Positions 47,800-59,750 of a stretch of DNA of 64,000 bases are shown piece by piece; the stretch's first letter is position 1, and each line of letters starts with the position of its first letter. Source of the DNA: Bolinopsis microptera (lineage: Eukaryota > Ctenophora > Tentaculata > Lobata > Bolinopsidae); NCBI RefSeq assembly GCF_026151205.1, contig NC_087083.1, positions 6,116,460-6,180,459 on the forward strand. The letters are read 5' to 3'. The notes under the pieces are model-generated. The model saw only the letters and a list, made by a program, of their open reading frames with translations. It was not told the origin of the DNA and searched no databases. Position numbers and translations under genes: made by a program.

Positions 47800-48541
47800 G
47801 AGTGCAGGCAGCAACCCTTGTCCAGGCAGCAACCCTTGTAGAGTGCAGGCAGCAACCCTTGTAGAGTGCAGGCAGCAACCCTTGTAGAGTGCAGGCAGCA
47901 ACCCTTGTAGAGTGCAGGCAGCAACCCTCGTAGGGTTCAGGCAGCAACCCTTGTACAGGCAGCAACCCTTGTAGAGTGCAGGCAGCAACCCTTGTAGGGT
48001 TCAGGCAGCAACCCTTGTACAGGCAGCAACCCTTGTAGAGTGCAGGCAGCAACCCTTGTAGAGTGCAGGCAGCAACCCTTGTAGGGTTCAGGCAGCAACC
48101 CTTGTACAGGCAGCAACCCTTGTAGAGTGCAGGCAGCAACCCTTGTAGGGTTCAGGCAGCAACCCTTGTACAGGCAGCAACCCTTGTAGAGTGCAGGCAG
48201 CAACCCTTGTCCAGGCAACAACCCTTGTAGAGTGCAGGCAGCAACCCTTGTAGAGTGCAGGCAGCAACCCTTGTAGAGTGCAGGCAGCAACCCTTGTAGA
48301 GTGCAGGCAGCAACCCTTGTAGAGTACAGGCAGCAACCCTTGTAGAGTGCAGGCAGCAACCCTCGTAGAGTGCAGGCAGCAACCCTTAACTGTAGAGTGC
48401 AGGCAGCAACCCTTGTAGAGTGCAGGCAGCAACCCTTGTAGAATGCAGGCAGCAACCCTTGTGAGCCTTGTCCAGGCAGCAACCCTTAACTGTAGAGTGC
48501 AGGCAGCAACCCTTAACTGTAGAGTGCAGGCAGCAACCCTT
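47800..48541. repeat. 23-bp minisatellite with GGCAGCAACCCTTG units
   Basis: About 33 units of GCAGGCAGCAACCCTTGTAG + AGT, with shortened variants. The open frames on the minus strand are by-products. Confidence 0.93.
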
Positions 48542-49090
48542 GACTGGGATCATTTCCCGATATTAAATTGGGGACGGGTACTTTAAACAAATAAACGAAC
48601 GGTTATCGTTGGTATACCACTTGAGAACTGGCACTATTTTAGTTGATATAGGAATGAAAAATAAATAAAAATGAGTAAGGGGTATAAATGTGGACGGTCG
48701 TGCATGTTACCACTGCGGTTGCAGCCAGATTACCAGTCTGAAACTTTTACAAAAGATAATTCATTTAAACAAATAACGATATACGGCCGTCCTTGTTAAT
48801 AAAAATTAGTAGTACAAAATGAGGTGCAAGCTGCTAAAACAAGGTTCTGATCTGTCATAATAATCTGAAATAAAAGTATCATCATAAACACATGCCAATC
48901 TATGCAGTATGCACACGTGATGCCCAAATAAGGTTACTTTTCAAAGCGTTCACAAAACCAAGCCCTCAAGCTCAAGAAACCACAATCGTGTATTATTTGC
49001 ATGAGTATCATGAGTACAATAAAACCACATGTGATTGTTGGAAGTTTATACACATGAGCTGTGCTCACTGAGCTCACCGTGGTCATGTTT
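48542..49090. other. Spacer
   Basis: Contains CACGTGATGCCCAAATAAGG at 48915-48934. No exon seen. Confidence 0.35.
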
Positions 49091-49097
49091 CACTACA

Positions 49098-49308
49098 TGA
49101 CATACACGTGACATACACGTGACATACACGTGACACACACGTGACATAAACGTGACATACACGTGACATACACGTGACATGCAAGTGATATACACGTGAC
49201 ACACACGTGACATACACATGACACACACGTGACACACACGTGACATAAACGTGACATACACGTGACATACACGTGACATACACGTGATATACACGTGACA
49301 TACACTTG
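49098..49308. repeat. 11-bp array (GACATACACGT)n
   Basis: About 19 units, most containing CACGTG. Confidence 0.93.
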
Positions 49309-49857
49309 ATACTTACATATCACACTTATTCACACGTATAACATAATGTGTAAGTAGCATGACATATTACGAAGTACACTGGGGTAAGCTATTGAGAAGA
49401 CTTAATATTGACCGTTACTCACCGGAGGAAACTGAAGAAGATCACACATAACACACCCCCTCGTTTTTGCCTCTCAGTTAATAACAGAGATTTTACACTT
49501 ATACTTCATACCGTGCTGGACCGTACGGGACCTCCCTAGCAGCGAGTGAAGGCTCATTAGAAAGTTAGAAGATAGCAGCGACAAGGCTTCCACCAACTTT
49601 TGGAGCGCGCCAATCACCGTAGCAACCATTCGTGGTGATATAACATTATATTCGATACTATTTACCTTGATGGCCAGTAGTTCTGTTGGTCTTTTTACGA
49701 ACTGTCATTAATCATTCACACTACAAACCGCTAAAACTACTATACTCCAAATCTTCAAAGCTATGATTGAAAGTTGAGTCGTAACAATTACCAGGAGTGT
49801 TGAATGCAACAAGTAAATTTGAATCCTTGACACAGAATGCCGTATCTAATTACGAAC
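49309..49857. other. Spacer with a possible minus-strand first exon
   Basis: On the minus strand ATG at about 49450 reads MCDLLQFPP to CCG|GTGAGT, a strong donor, but no partner exon was found. Otherwise unremarkable. Confidence 0.25.
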
Positions 49858-49861
49858 TTAA

Positions 49862-51901
49862 AGGACCAGTTAACTGAAAAATTTGTAGTCTCCAATTTGG
49901 CTAAGATTTAAATCAGCTGTGACAAACTGGTAAAGAATCGTATCGCCGAAAGAACCAACTCTCTAGCGTACGTGTAACGCGTGTTATTGCAATAATAAGC
50001 TGTGGCCTCGTGACGTCACGAAGTCCCTCAGTGCGCGCTGGCATAGCGTAATACTTTGCAAATGTTTATCGTTGTCATTAAAACACATGTAACTCACTCA
50101 AATTTTAGAATTATGACTATTACCCTAGTTCTCCCAAATCCTTATAGTTTTGGCTATCATCCTAACTAAAGGAATAGCTGATTGGATGTACAGTGCTCAC
50201 GTCATGATTTTAAACAGTGATATAGGTTCTTGAACAGTGGCGGGTGAATGTACGGTTAGAAAGTTTCTGCTATTACAGTTCTTATGTCATATGTGATGAT
50301 TTCGGATTGTTTTCATTGCTTAATTACACAAGCAGCCAGCAGGGAGACTGTACCGATTATTTTTCCCCAGTCCATGAAACTCTAACGAATTTAGAAAGGA
50401 TCTAGATAAGTAGGAGTTTGTTCAATTCCGAGAGCAATTATATTTATAGCATAGCGAAATTTCTAATTTTAATCCGCATGTGTCAGCCAGTACAGGAGAC
50501 AAGAAGTCTGGCTACTTTACGGCCGTTCCTCTGGGACCATCAGTAGAAGTAGCTTCTATCAGAACAGTGCCGTGGGAACAGAATTCCCGCCAAAATACCC
50601 GGTCTACCAAATAGTAATACAGATTGGAGTTCGAGTGTACGGTGTGCGGTGTGTTTTGAATTAGACTTGCGGCTTACCTAGTTGTTATCCTAATTGCATT
50701 ATCATCGGTACATAACATAAATAAACTACTGGTAAGTTTAAATACCAAGTGCAAACGTGTTCAGTCGATCGACCCACTGAACAACTATAGAACTTCCAAG
50801 ACCCTATTATTCTTTGGCCATATATTACGGCACGATCGATTGTTAGATGGTTAAAGTTAAACGACCAACGCTAATCTATACAATTCTAAAACTATGAGCT
50901 GGCACTTTAATCTAAAAATACACTTTTTATATTACTCCTGATTTTTACATTTCACGTAAAACATTGTCGCCACAGGTTGATCATGGACACTAACAGCTTA
51001 ATTTGAGATAAATGACTTATGAGTTTCTCTAAAGTTAACTCTAAAGTTGTGCAGTCCAGTCATTTTTGGACATTTATGGAAATGAACCTGCAAATGTTCA
51101 GATACTAACGAAACTTTGCACAGACCTTCCCGAAGGTATGAATAAACGATTTTCGTTTGGAGACATTTTTTTGACAGTGGAGAAAACCCAGGAGGGCCAC
51201 GCCCATATTGACCCAATAACGTAACCGACCCCTTGCTTCTGAAGGTCGTAGAGACTTCAAAATAGGCTTAAACGAAGCCACATATGCATGTTTATATAGG
51301 AGTTATTGAGCAACACATGGCCTAAAATCCATACTTTTCGAGAAATTCGCCAAAAACCATTTTGGGCGTGGTGCTGAGCCCATTTTCGATAGGATTGTGA
51401 TAGAGTCTTTAGACAGGGTGCAAAAGAACCGCAATTAGCATATTAACATATGACTTACGAACAAACATAAGACTTAAAGTGCTTACTTTTTCAGTTATTG
51501 GCGAAAAACTGATTTTCGGTTCCAGAAATCATGCAAAACTATGGGTATCTGGTAAATTGGGCTATGAAGGCCCTAAAGGTTTTTAAATGTGTGCAAATTG
51601 TGCAGAATGGCCATGTTCATATACAACTTATGAAGCAACATGTACCCTAAATTACTTACTTTTCGAGTTATTCGGGGAAAAACATTGTATTATGTCCATT
51701 TTCTACCTGTAAAATACAGTCTCACGGGCTCCTCTGCGCGCGCAAGGGACTTCGTGACGTCATCGCCAAAATAATACAAACGCTATTTACACGCGTTAGA
51801 GAGCAGTTAGAGATTTAGGAATTTCGACTCGTTGCTTAGTTTGCTATTTGTCACAATCTGTCAAAATATGAGGATAACTTTTTTTTCAGTTAACTGGTCC
51901 T
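49862..51901. mobile_element. 2.04-kb TTAA-flanked inverted-repeat element
   Basis: The ends AGGACCAGTTAACTGAAAAA and its complement (TTTTTTTCAGTTAACTGGTCCT) are flanked by TTAA (49858-49861 and 51902-51905), a piggyBac-type target site. Both arms hold a CRE-like GTGACGTCA word (50010 and about 51754) and ACGCGTxTTA words. The interior carries two ~125-bp sub-repeats (51237-51365 and about 51560-51680) shared with the two foldback elements. No transposase frame. Confidence 0.65.
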
Positions 51902-52183
51902 TTAACTCGTACAGTTTCAGAGGGATACAAGTTCTTGGCGAATTAGAGTACCACCACACTGGTGGAGACTATCAATCCCGACGACCCTCACGCTAGTCAT
52001 CATTAGAGCGCTCTAGCTACTAGTAGTTAGGCAGCAAGTCATTAGATTTAGACTTGTAGTCAGCACTATATACCAGGCGTAGTTAGATCCTATACTGGTT
52101 CTGATAGGATGGAGCCTTTTAAAGTTTTAAATTGCGTAGACCTAGTGACTAGCTCGTAGGTACTCCTACCGGAGGTTCCTATA

Positions 52184-52418
52184 TAACACACATAACACAC
52201 ATAACACACATAACACACATAACACACATAACACACATAACACACATAACACACATAACACACATAACACACATAACACACATAACACACATAACACACA
52301 TAACACACATAACACACATAACACACATAACACACATAACACACATAACACACACAACACACATAACACATAACGCACATAACACACATAACACACACAA
52401 CACACATAACACACATAA
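52184..52418. repeat. 9-bp array (ATAACACAC)n
   Basis: About 25 units. It directly abuts the Helitron-like element at 52419. Confidence 0.93.
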
Positions 52419-52757
52419 TCTTACTATAAATAAAGCGAGACGATATATATGGATGGATGTGTTTACTATTTATCCGTACCATTTTACTGACACCACGGCA
52501 TGATCTCAACTTTAACGCGACTTTCCGCAAAAACCGTAAAAGATGTACAACTGAAACTTTTTTGACTGGGTCAAATGCTTTAATGTTTAATGGCCTTCAA
52601 TTAAGCCTTTAAAAAATTGGCCAAGGAATAGGAGTTTTAGAGCCCAAAATTTTGACCCCCAACATGGTGTCAAAAACGCGAATTAAATAGGTACCTAATA
52701 ATTATTTTATTCTCTCGAGTCTTGACACCATTTTAGGGTTATACGGGTTCCTGCTAG
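52419..52757 (+). mobile_element. Helitron-like non-autonomous element, copy 2
   Basis: Begins TCTTACTATAAATAAAGCGA and ends GGGTTCCTGCTAG, with A before and T after. It shares TACCATTTTACTGACACCAC, TTTCCGCAAAAACCGTA and GGTGTCAAAAACGCGAATTA with, or nearly with, the copy at 26255. No coding frame. Confidence 0.68.
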
Positions 52758-52841
52758 TACACAAAACACACGTCACACGTGTGTGAACTGTGAATCAATC
52801 GCAATCACATACTGTATACCTTGATCAGCTAATACCAGTAG

Positions 52842-52905
52842 ATACTACAGACTAATCAGCTAATTTACAAGTATTTACTTGTATTAGCTGATTAGTCTGT
52901 AGTAT
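52842..52905. other. 64-nt near-perfect hairpin, precursor-like
   Basis: A 22-bp perfect outer stem (from ATACTACAGACTAATCAGCT), a two-base bulge, an 8-bp inner stem (TACAAGTA/TACTTGTA) and a two-base loop. Could be a small-RNA precursor or the remains of a palindromic mini-element. Confidence 0.55.
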
Positions 52906-53005
52906 TCACTACTAGTAACATCACCAGTGATCATTACCACAGCGTATGTAAACACAGTGTTTATATGTACTGCCAGGTGACTGATCCTGTGTACTCTAAA
53001 TAGAC

Positions 53006-53228
53006 GAGGTAATACACGTGTAATAGACGAGGTAATACACGTGTAATAGACGAGGTAATGCAGTGTAATACACGTGTAATAGACGATGTAATACACGTGT
53101 AATAGACGATGTAATACACGTGTAATAGACGTGGTAATACACGTGTAATAGACGTGGTAATACACGTGTAATAGACGTGGTAATACACGTGTAATAGACG
53201 TGGTAATACACGTGTAATAGACGAGGTA
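53006..53228. repeat. 23-bp array with AATACACGTGTAATAGACG
   Basis: About nine units differing at GACGAGGT, GACGATGT or GACGTGGT. Confidence 0.92.
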
Positions 53229-53274
53229 CTATAGAGTAGTGGGAGTGAGAACAAAGTGAGTATAACATACGATA

Positions 53275-53332
53275 TACCCCTGTGTTACCCCTGTGTTACC
53301 CCTGTGTTACCCCTGGTTACCCAGGTTACCCC
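53275..53332. repeat. 11-bp array (ACCCCTGTGTT)n
   Basis: Four to five units with shortened variants. Confidence 0.8.
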
Positions 53333-53909
53333 TGTGTTTATACTCAAACTGAGTCATTTCCTGATACGATATTAAGGACGCGGGTATCAAAACGAACTAA
53401 CAAACGAACAAGCGTACAGGAGAACTAAAACACGCTATATAACATTAAGTGTAGTCGGCAATATTTTCCTATTAATCAAGAGCACAGAGGGTTTCCTAAT
53501 GTAAACATTATATTACAATAGGCGATGTTGAGTAAATTGAACTTTTGAACTATTAGAGTATTAGAAACAACTATAGTTCGAGTATATCTCCAAAACTATT
53601 GGTTTTTTTCAAAAGCAATTATTTATAAGTTTCAGCATGAGATATATCAGTAGTAATATATAGTAATATATTGATAGCACTTCCAAAAGGTACTTCAGGA
53701 CTCAGGTAGTATGTTGATTCTTGAACTCGCAAATCTAAGGGACGAACGCGAAAATTCAGGGGGGGGGGGCATTTATCGGATCATGAGACCAAATGAGGTT
53801 GCACCACTACTAACACACTGCTGACTGCTGACCATAACACCGATGCACTTTTAGAGTGAAACAATCCACACGGACATGACTAATTGTCACGTGGTCACTA
53901 TATTCAGTG

Positions 53910-54030
53910 GAGTATTGTTGTACATCTGGCACAGTGCCAACACTGTATTGTTGTAGTGTTGTACATATGGCGCAGTGCCAACACTGTATTGTTGTACATA
54001 TGGCACAGTGCCAACACTGTATTGTTGTAC
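53910..54030. repeat. Repeat with GGCACAGTGCCAACACTG
   Basis: Three to four units of TATTGTTGTACATATGGCAC + AGTGCCAACACTG. Confidence 0.8.
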
Positions 54031-54185
54031 ATATTTGAGCTATTGAAAGTGGGTGTGTTAACACAATAAGTGTCTTTTCAGATGTATATATACCTTATCG
54101 GTCATAATTATCACTGACATTACTGTCACTCTGAAGACCTTAGCGTGAATAATTATGTCCTTGAAAATAATATCTGTGGCAGTAA

Positions 54186-54642
54186 GGGGTCGTTCACATA
54201 TTACGTAATCAGCCGAGGGGGGGTTTCAAATGCTTACGGTTGATCACGGGGGGGGGGGGGGGGTTTGATCGTTGATTACGTAATCAAAATTTTAATTTTT
54301 TACCGATTTTCGAAATACCAATTGGACAATTTTCGTTAATTATGTAATCAAAATTTTCGTTTTTTAAACCAATTTTCGTTTAGTAAGTGCTTTGCGATTA
54401 TTTCATTCGTTAATCCGCTGTGATAGCTCAAAAATGGGGGGGGGGGGGGGGGGGGGTGTCTAATCTTGATTACGTAATATAGGAGGGGGGTTGGGTCTTG
54501 ATTACGGGGGGGGGGGGAAGGGGGGCCAAACCTTGATTACGTAATATAGGGGGGGGGGTTCGGTCTTGATTACGGTTGATTACGGAGGGGGGGGGGTTAA
54601 AAATTGCCAAAATATTGATTACGTAATATGTGAACGACCCCT
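54186..54642. mobile_element. PIF/Harbinger-like MITE, copy 2 (expanded)
   Basis: The ends GGGGTCGTTCACATATTACG and its complement are flanked by TAA (54183-54185 and 54643-54645). The 457-bp interior contains several copies of a GATTACGTAATATAGGGGGG + TTGATTACGG segment with G runs of 8-22, an internal expansion relative to the 163-bp copy at 6844. Confidence 0.8.
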
Positions 54643-54802
54643 AACGTCCGTGAATAGTAAAGTCTGGTAATTATTTCCATTAATTTTAGTGTGTGTCAGT
54701 ACAGTGTGTCCCTACATATGCGTAGATATGTGTAGCCGATTACTATATTAGCTTATTAGTAATAGTATACTAGGACAAATAAGATCACTCCTCAGTCACA
54801 TA

Positions 54803-57504
54803 TACTCCAGTAGCAGGGAATGGTTGAGTGTGCACTTCGATGTATACGATTTCTGACAACACAGGGTTGTTTGTTAGATCATTCTTAACCAAAATCGTTT
54901 AGGTACGCAATTTGTGTCGCTAGACATAACCCTACAGGGCAGATTTTCTAAATTACCCTCAGTCGCGTATACGAGATTTTTGTATTTCAGCTCCTGAAGG
55001 TCATAGAGACTTCAATTTTAGCTTAAAATTACCGCAATGGACATATTTATATACAAGTTATCAAGCAACATAAGGTCTCCAGTGCTTTGTTTTATAGATA
55101 TTGACAAAAAACTGTTTTTTGGCTCAGCGAACCAAAAATGGGACTGAATTTTGGTAACTTGAACAAGGAAGATCGTAGAGACTTGAATTTTACCTTAAAA
55201 TGAGCGCAAACATCACATTTATATACAACTTATAAAGCAATATAAGCCCTTTAATGCTTATTTGTTAAGATATTGACAAAAATCGGTCATTTTGGCTACA
55301 ATACACGCGTGAGGAAAAATACCAAATTGGGCAACAACTTTGGTCTTTTTTTGACCAGTTTTGTGCTCAAGTTATTAAAATGTGCTTTGATGTTGTAGAT
55401 CGGGTGTTTTCTTCCAATATGGGTTTCGGTATAAATCCGGAAGCACCCGGTTCATGGGTGATAGGGGTTAAAAACCCTAAAATGTCAGGCAATGGGCGAG
55501 ACAATTGTCTGAATTTGGTTATAAAAACACTTGCACTCTTTGCTAGGGTTTGCTTTTTTCTGCTACATCGATCCGATTTCTAACTACTAATCATCCCCCT
55601 CTACATCATTCCCTTTTAGATACATGATTTCTATAAGTTCTTGAAGGTACATCCGGCGACCGGCATAATGTAAAGTCTATATCAAAGCATTTTAATGTGG
55701 TCTTAACAAGTTGCAAGATATTCAAGTTCACTAATAAAACAGAGATTGTAGGATATTCTTCTTTTACATATTGAGTAATTTTGGCTACACATGTGAGGAA
55801 AGATACCAAATTGGTTTACCAAACGAAGATTGTAGGTTATCTATTATTCTTTACATGATTATTGACGCAACTTCATAGTCAAACCTGTATTATTTTAAAT
55901 ATTTAATATTTATCCACACTCTCCATAAGAATATTATTGGGAGTCATTTTGTGGTTAAAATTCGATTAAATCAGTATTTCCAAGCAAAAAACTGCCCCAA
56001 ATTTCTCCTCCGAATATGGTCCGCTAGTTCGAAATTTTAGCACTTATAAACGTTATTGTTAGACATTACATTAGTGTAATACCACTGAGACCAGATGTAT
56101 AGTAATCTATTCAGATAAAGCGAAGGATGTGCATCTGAATGAAGAGAACTTTGCTGATCAAGAGAAAAGAATATGAAGAGATATCAGCAGCTGACAGAAG
56201 AGATTGCAAGCTCCAGACAGTAGCAGTTCGAGTTCGAGTTCGAGGCATTTACAACTGCAGCCTCCAAACCTTTATGAACCACCTGAACGTAAACACTAAA
56301 GAGAAAAAGGCCTGCATGAAGATCGCTGAAATTAGCATGAGGGCATCATACACCATCTATCTGTCCAGAAACACCATTATATGGACAGATGATTGGGAGT
56401 TAGTCCAGAGGCTAGTAATTGCATAGTAGGAGCGTATAGTGTTTGTAGAATGTAATTATTTTTACAAACTACCGTTCAAAACTTATAGATCAAGTGTTTG
56501 CCTACCCACAATTATATTACAACGTCGTGGGGTCAGTCGATATTGTTGCTAAAAATCAGGAGCAAGCGTCTTAAAACAGGATACCATGAATCTGTATAAG
56601 TTTCAAGTAGTTTCATTCTACGTTTAATATTATTATTGGGTCGTTTACGTTAAAGTTATATTTGGCCATTTTATAGCCTCCCCTCAAAAAGCCCACAATT
56701 ACTCAATATGTAAAAGAATAATATCCTACAATCTCTGTTTTATTAGTGAACTTGAATATCTTGCAACTTGTTAAGACCACATTAAAATGCTTTGATATAG
56801 ACTTTACATCATGCCGGATGTACCTTCAAGAACTTATAGAAATCATGTATCTAAAAGAGAATGATGTAGAGGGGGATGATTAGTAGTTAGAAATCGGATC
56901 GATGTAGCAGAAAAAAAGCAAACCCTAGCAAAGAGTGCAAGTGTTTTTATAACCAAATTCAGACAATTGTCTCGCCCATCGCCTGACATTTTAGGATTTT
57001 TAACCCCTATCACCCATGAACCGGGTGCTTCCGGATTTATACCGAAACCCATATTGGAAGAAAACACCCGATCTACAACATCAAAGCACATTTTAATAAC
57101 TTGAGCACAAAACTGGTCAAAAAAAGACCAAAGTTGTTGCCCAATTTGGTATTTTTCCTCACGCGTGTATTGTAGCAAAAATGACCGATTTTTGTCAATA
57201 TCTTAACAAATAAGCATTAAAGGGCTTATATTGCTTTATAAGTTGTATATAAATATGTCCATTGCGGTAATTTTAAGCTAAAATTGAAGTCTCTATGACC
57301 TTCAGGAGCTGAAATACAAAAATCTCGTATACGAGTATACGCGACTGAGGGTAATTTAGAAAATTTGCCCTGTAGGGTTATGTCTAGCGACACAAATTGC
57401 GTACCTAAACGATTTTGGTTAAGAATGATCTAACAAACAACCCTGTGTTGTCAGAAATCGTATACATCGAAGCGCACACTCAACTATTCCCTGCTACTAG
57501 AGTA
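54803..57504. mobile_element. Large inverted-repeat (foldback) element 2
   Basis: The left arm (54803 to about 55783) and right arm (about 56699 to 57504) are inverted copies with few differences, around a spacer of about 915 bp. The right arm lacks one ~165-bp sub-repeat present in the left. Both arms carry a frame reading MCFDVVDRVFSSNMGFGINP of unknown meaning. The spacer holds the ORF at 56139. It shares the ACATTTATATACAACTTAT sub-repeat with element 1 and the 49862 element. Confidence 0.75.
56139..56426 (+). CDS. 95-residue ORF in the spacer of foldback element 2
   Basis: MKRTLLIKRKEYEEISAADR onward, ending WELVQRLVIA. Lys/Arg/Glu-rich start, about half helical in appearance, with no family recognised. 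A 95-codon frame is longer than most chance frames here. It may be captured host sequence or an element gene. Confidence 0.3.
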   Translation: MKRTLLIKRKEYEEISAADRRDCKLQTVAVRVRVRGIYNCSLQTFMNHLNVNTKEKKACMKIAEISMRASYTIYLSRNTIIWTDDWELVQRLVIA

Positions 57505-57708
57505 ATACTAGAGTTCAGAAAAAGAGTAAAACACTTATTAAAAAATCACCAACAATTTTCAAAATTTTTTGGAAATTTTTGGGCGGTCATGAGCGTGAAT
57601 CATATTCATTATGTCCGTGAAAAATTTGGTCCGTGAAAAACTTGTCCGTGACAATTATAGTAATAAGGTAAGTGTATACATACTCACCCTGTATTATATA
57701 CAGGGTTA

Positions 57709-57868
57709 CCGTTAACCGTTAACCGTTAACCGTTAACCGTTAACCGTTAACCGTTAACCGTTAACCGTTAACCGTTAACCGTTAACCGTTAACCGCTAAC
57801 CGTTAACCGTTAACCGTTAACCGCTAACCGTTAACCGTTAACCGTTAACCGTTAACCGTTAACCGTTA
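57709..57868. repeat. 7-bp array (CCGTTAA)n
   Basis: About 23 units with two CCGCTAA variants; each unit junction contains the palindrome GTTAAC. Confidence 0.95.
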
Positions 57869-59640
57869 AACGCGGTATTTGATGTGGTATTTGATGTCAT
57901 TTTGTTGTGGCTGTAATAACATGTTGTTAAACTATATACAGCTGTGATGTAAGACTTATGTTTAATCTTCAAATGCAAAGAATTCCACATCTTACTTAGA
58001 GAAGTCATATTATTTGAAGATTAAATTTGATTAATCGAGATATTATGTAAACTTGTTAAGATATGTTAAACCTACAGCAATTGTAGTAAAACAATAATAC
58101 GTAAATTATCTGCAGTTAAATGGGCAAGTTTCTGAATAATCAAGTTACTGAGTCAAAATTCAAACGTCAACCCCTTTGACAGTTCATAATGATAATGATA
58201 TCTGCACTATTGCGTCATGATAATATACAATATTACCTTATATGGGCATGGGCATCACGTGATAATCTCTTAAATAATCACCATTTAGAGCAACGTTGTA
58301 AATTGTGTCTGTTTGATGCAATCGATTTGTAAAATTACGTTAAACGCTAAATTGTAAACTTTTTGATTATTTCACCAGACTATATGATCAGAGGATCAAG
58401 CGTTTTAGTCACCCTTAAATGTGCGTCAACCGTGTGCGCGCAACCGTACGTCAAGTGACCACCTACAGATTACTGAGTTGCTCTTTCTCAATGCTACTGC
58501 TAGAGATGCAGATCTCCAAAATTTTTTAAACGTCTTGAAGTTGAACCGTTAACCGAGATCTTTTACTTTTTAAGTAAGCATTTAGATAATTACCCCCCCC
58601 CCCCCCCCCCCCCCCCAACTGAACAAAACACAAAATCTAACAAAATTGAAAAATCGGTGTTGTTTCACTCAAATTTTAATAAAAAATAACGTGATGCCTG
58701 CACTGTTTCATGTTTTTCCAATAATAAGACTATGATCACTACTCACTTGATATAATTGGAGATTATTGCAGCTTCACTTGAGTACCTGTTTAGTGTTTAA
58801 TATAAAAAGCTAAAAAAAATGCAGTTCAATCGTTTAACCAAAAAAACTTCAACAACAGTGTGATGAATCTAAAATGTCAAAGTTCAGGCACTTTAATACT
58901 GACTCTATATTATGATCCTATACATCAAGTTCAACTCATTGACCGTTTTTTGTTCTACATATCGAATGTATAATTGATAACGCGTCCGTAATAATAATAA
59001 TACAGTATAAACTAATTACAACACTACAAATCTATTACTATACATTTATTGAGTATTATGTAACGCGTAAACGCGATGGAAAAATTTTAAGCGGGTCCAA
59101 ACCCAGGATACATTTAACATGCAGACTTTGTTGTAACTTATATGAAAAGCATTATAAATTATATTTAACATTATTATTATCTGTTTTATTTTACCTCGAC
59201 TCGGAATACGGAAATTAGTGAGAGCTAGCAGATTAATTAATTGGTTAATTAATTAATTATATAAGTTAAAACATTTAAATTAATCAATATTGCTTTCAAT
59301 TATCCTACTAGAGATCCCAGCTTATACAATACACGTAGTTTAATTTGTACTACTACTAAGTTATATGGTGCAACGAGGAGGACGTAAAAAAGTCAAAGTT
59401 GCAACGAGTAGGAAGTTGCTGATGAAGTTTAAGAAAGAAACATTGCTCAAAAGTTAATTAAATGCCTAAAACAATAATGATAAACCACAAAGCAATAAGA
59501 GCTGCACTACGGAGTATACCTTTAATAACTCAACACTTCACTTACGAATACCCACAACGTCTTGAATAGCCGAGTATTGGAATCGTAATACAAAAACAAT
59601 GGTAACAATCACATGGCACTGGCAAGAAGTGACGACAGAG
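57869..59640. other. AT-rich intergenic DNA
   Basis: Contains a poly-C run (58592-58616) and an inverted E-box/CArG composite (58233-58262). No exon supported. Confidence 0.4.
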
Positions 59641-59687
59641 TTTTTAAAAGTAATCATTTACAAAGTTCCTTTGCGGTCCACAATCTA

Positions 59688-59750
59688 CTAATATTGGAAA
59701 GAATAAACTGGTAAAAGGCTCTCCAGCAAGTATAGATATGACCACACTGT
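59688..59750 (-). CDS. Possible alternative last exon of the TPR gene
   Basis: Acceptor ACCAGTTATAG, reading TVWSYLYLLESLLPVYSFQY, then TAG. The acceptor and exon start are duplicated about 50 bp upstream (acceptor before 59800), where the frame is also open. Confidence 0.3.
   Translation of the reverse strand, partial: TVWSYLYLLESLLPVYSFQY

Noticed and set aside
47750-48482. Cys/Leu-rich repeated frames
   Set aside because: All three frames of the 23-bp satellite are open because of its composition.
52090-52530. CYVCYVC frames
   Set aside because: Product of the 9-bp array.
55380-55583. MCFDVVDRVFSSNMGFGINP frame as a host gene
   Set aside because: Both copies lie in the inverted arms and are kept alike by recent copying; no domain or splice support.
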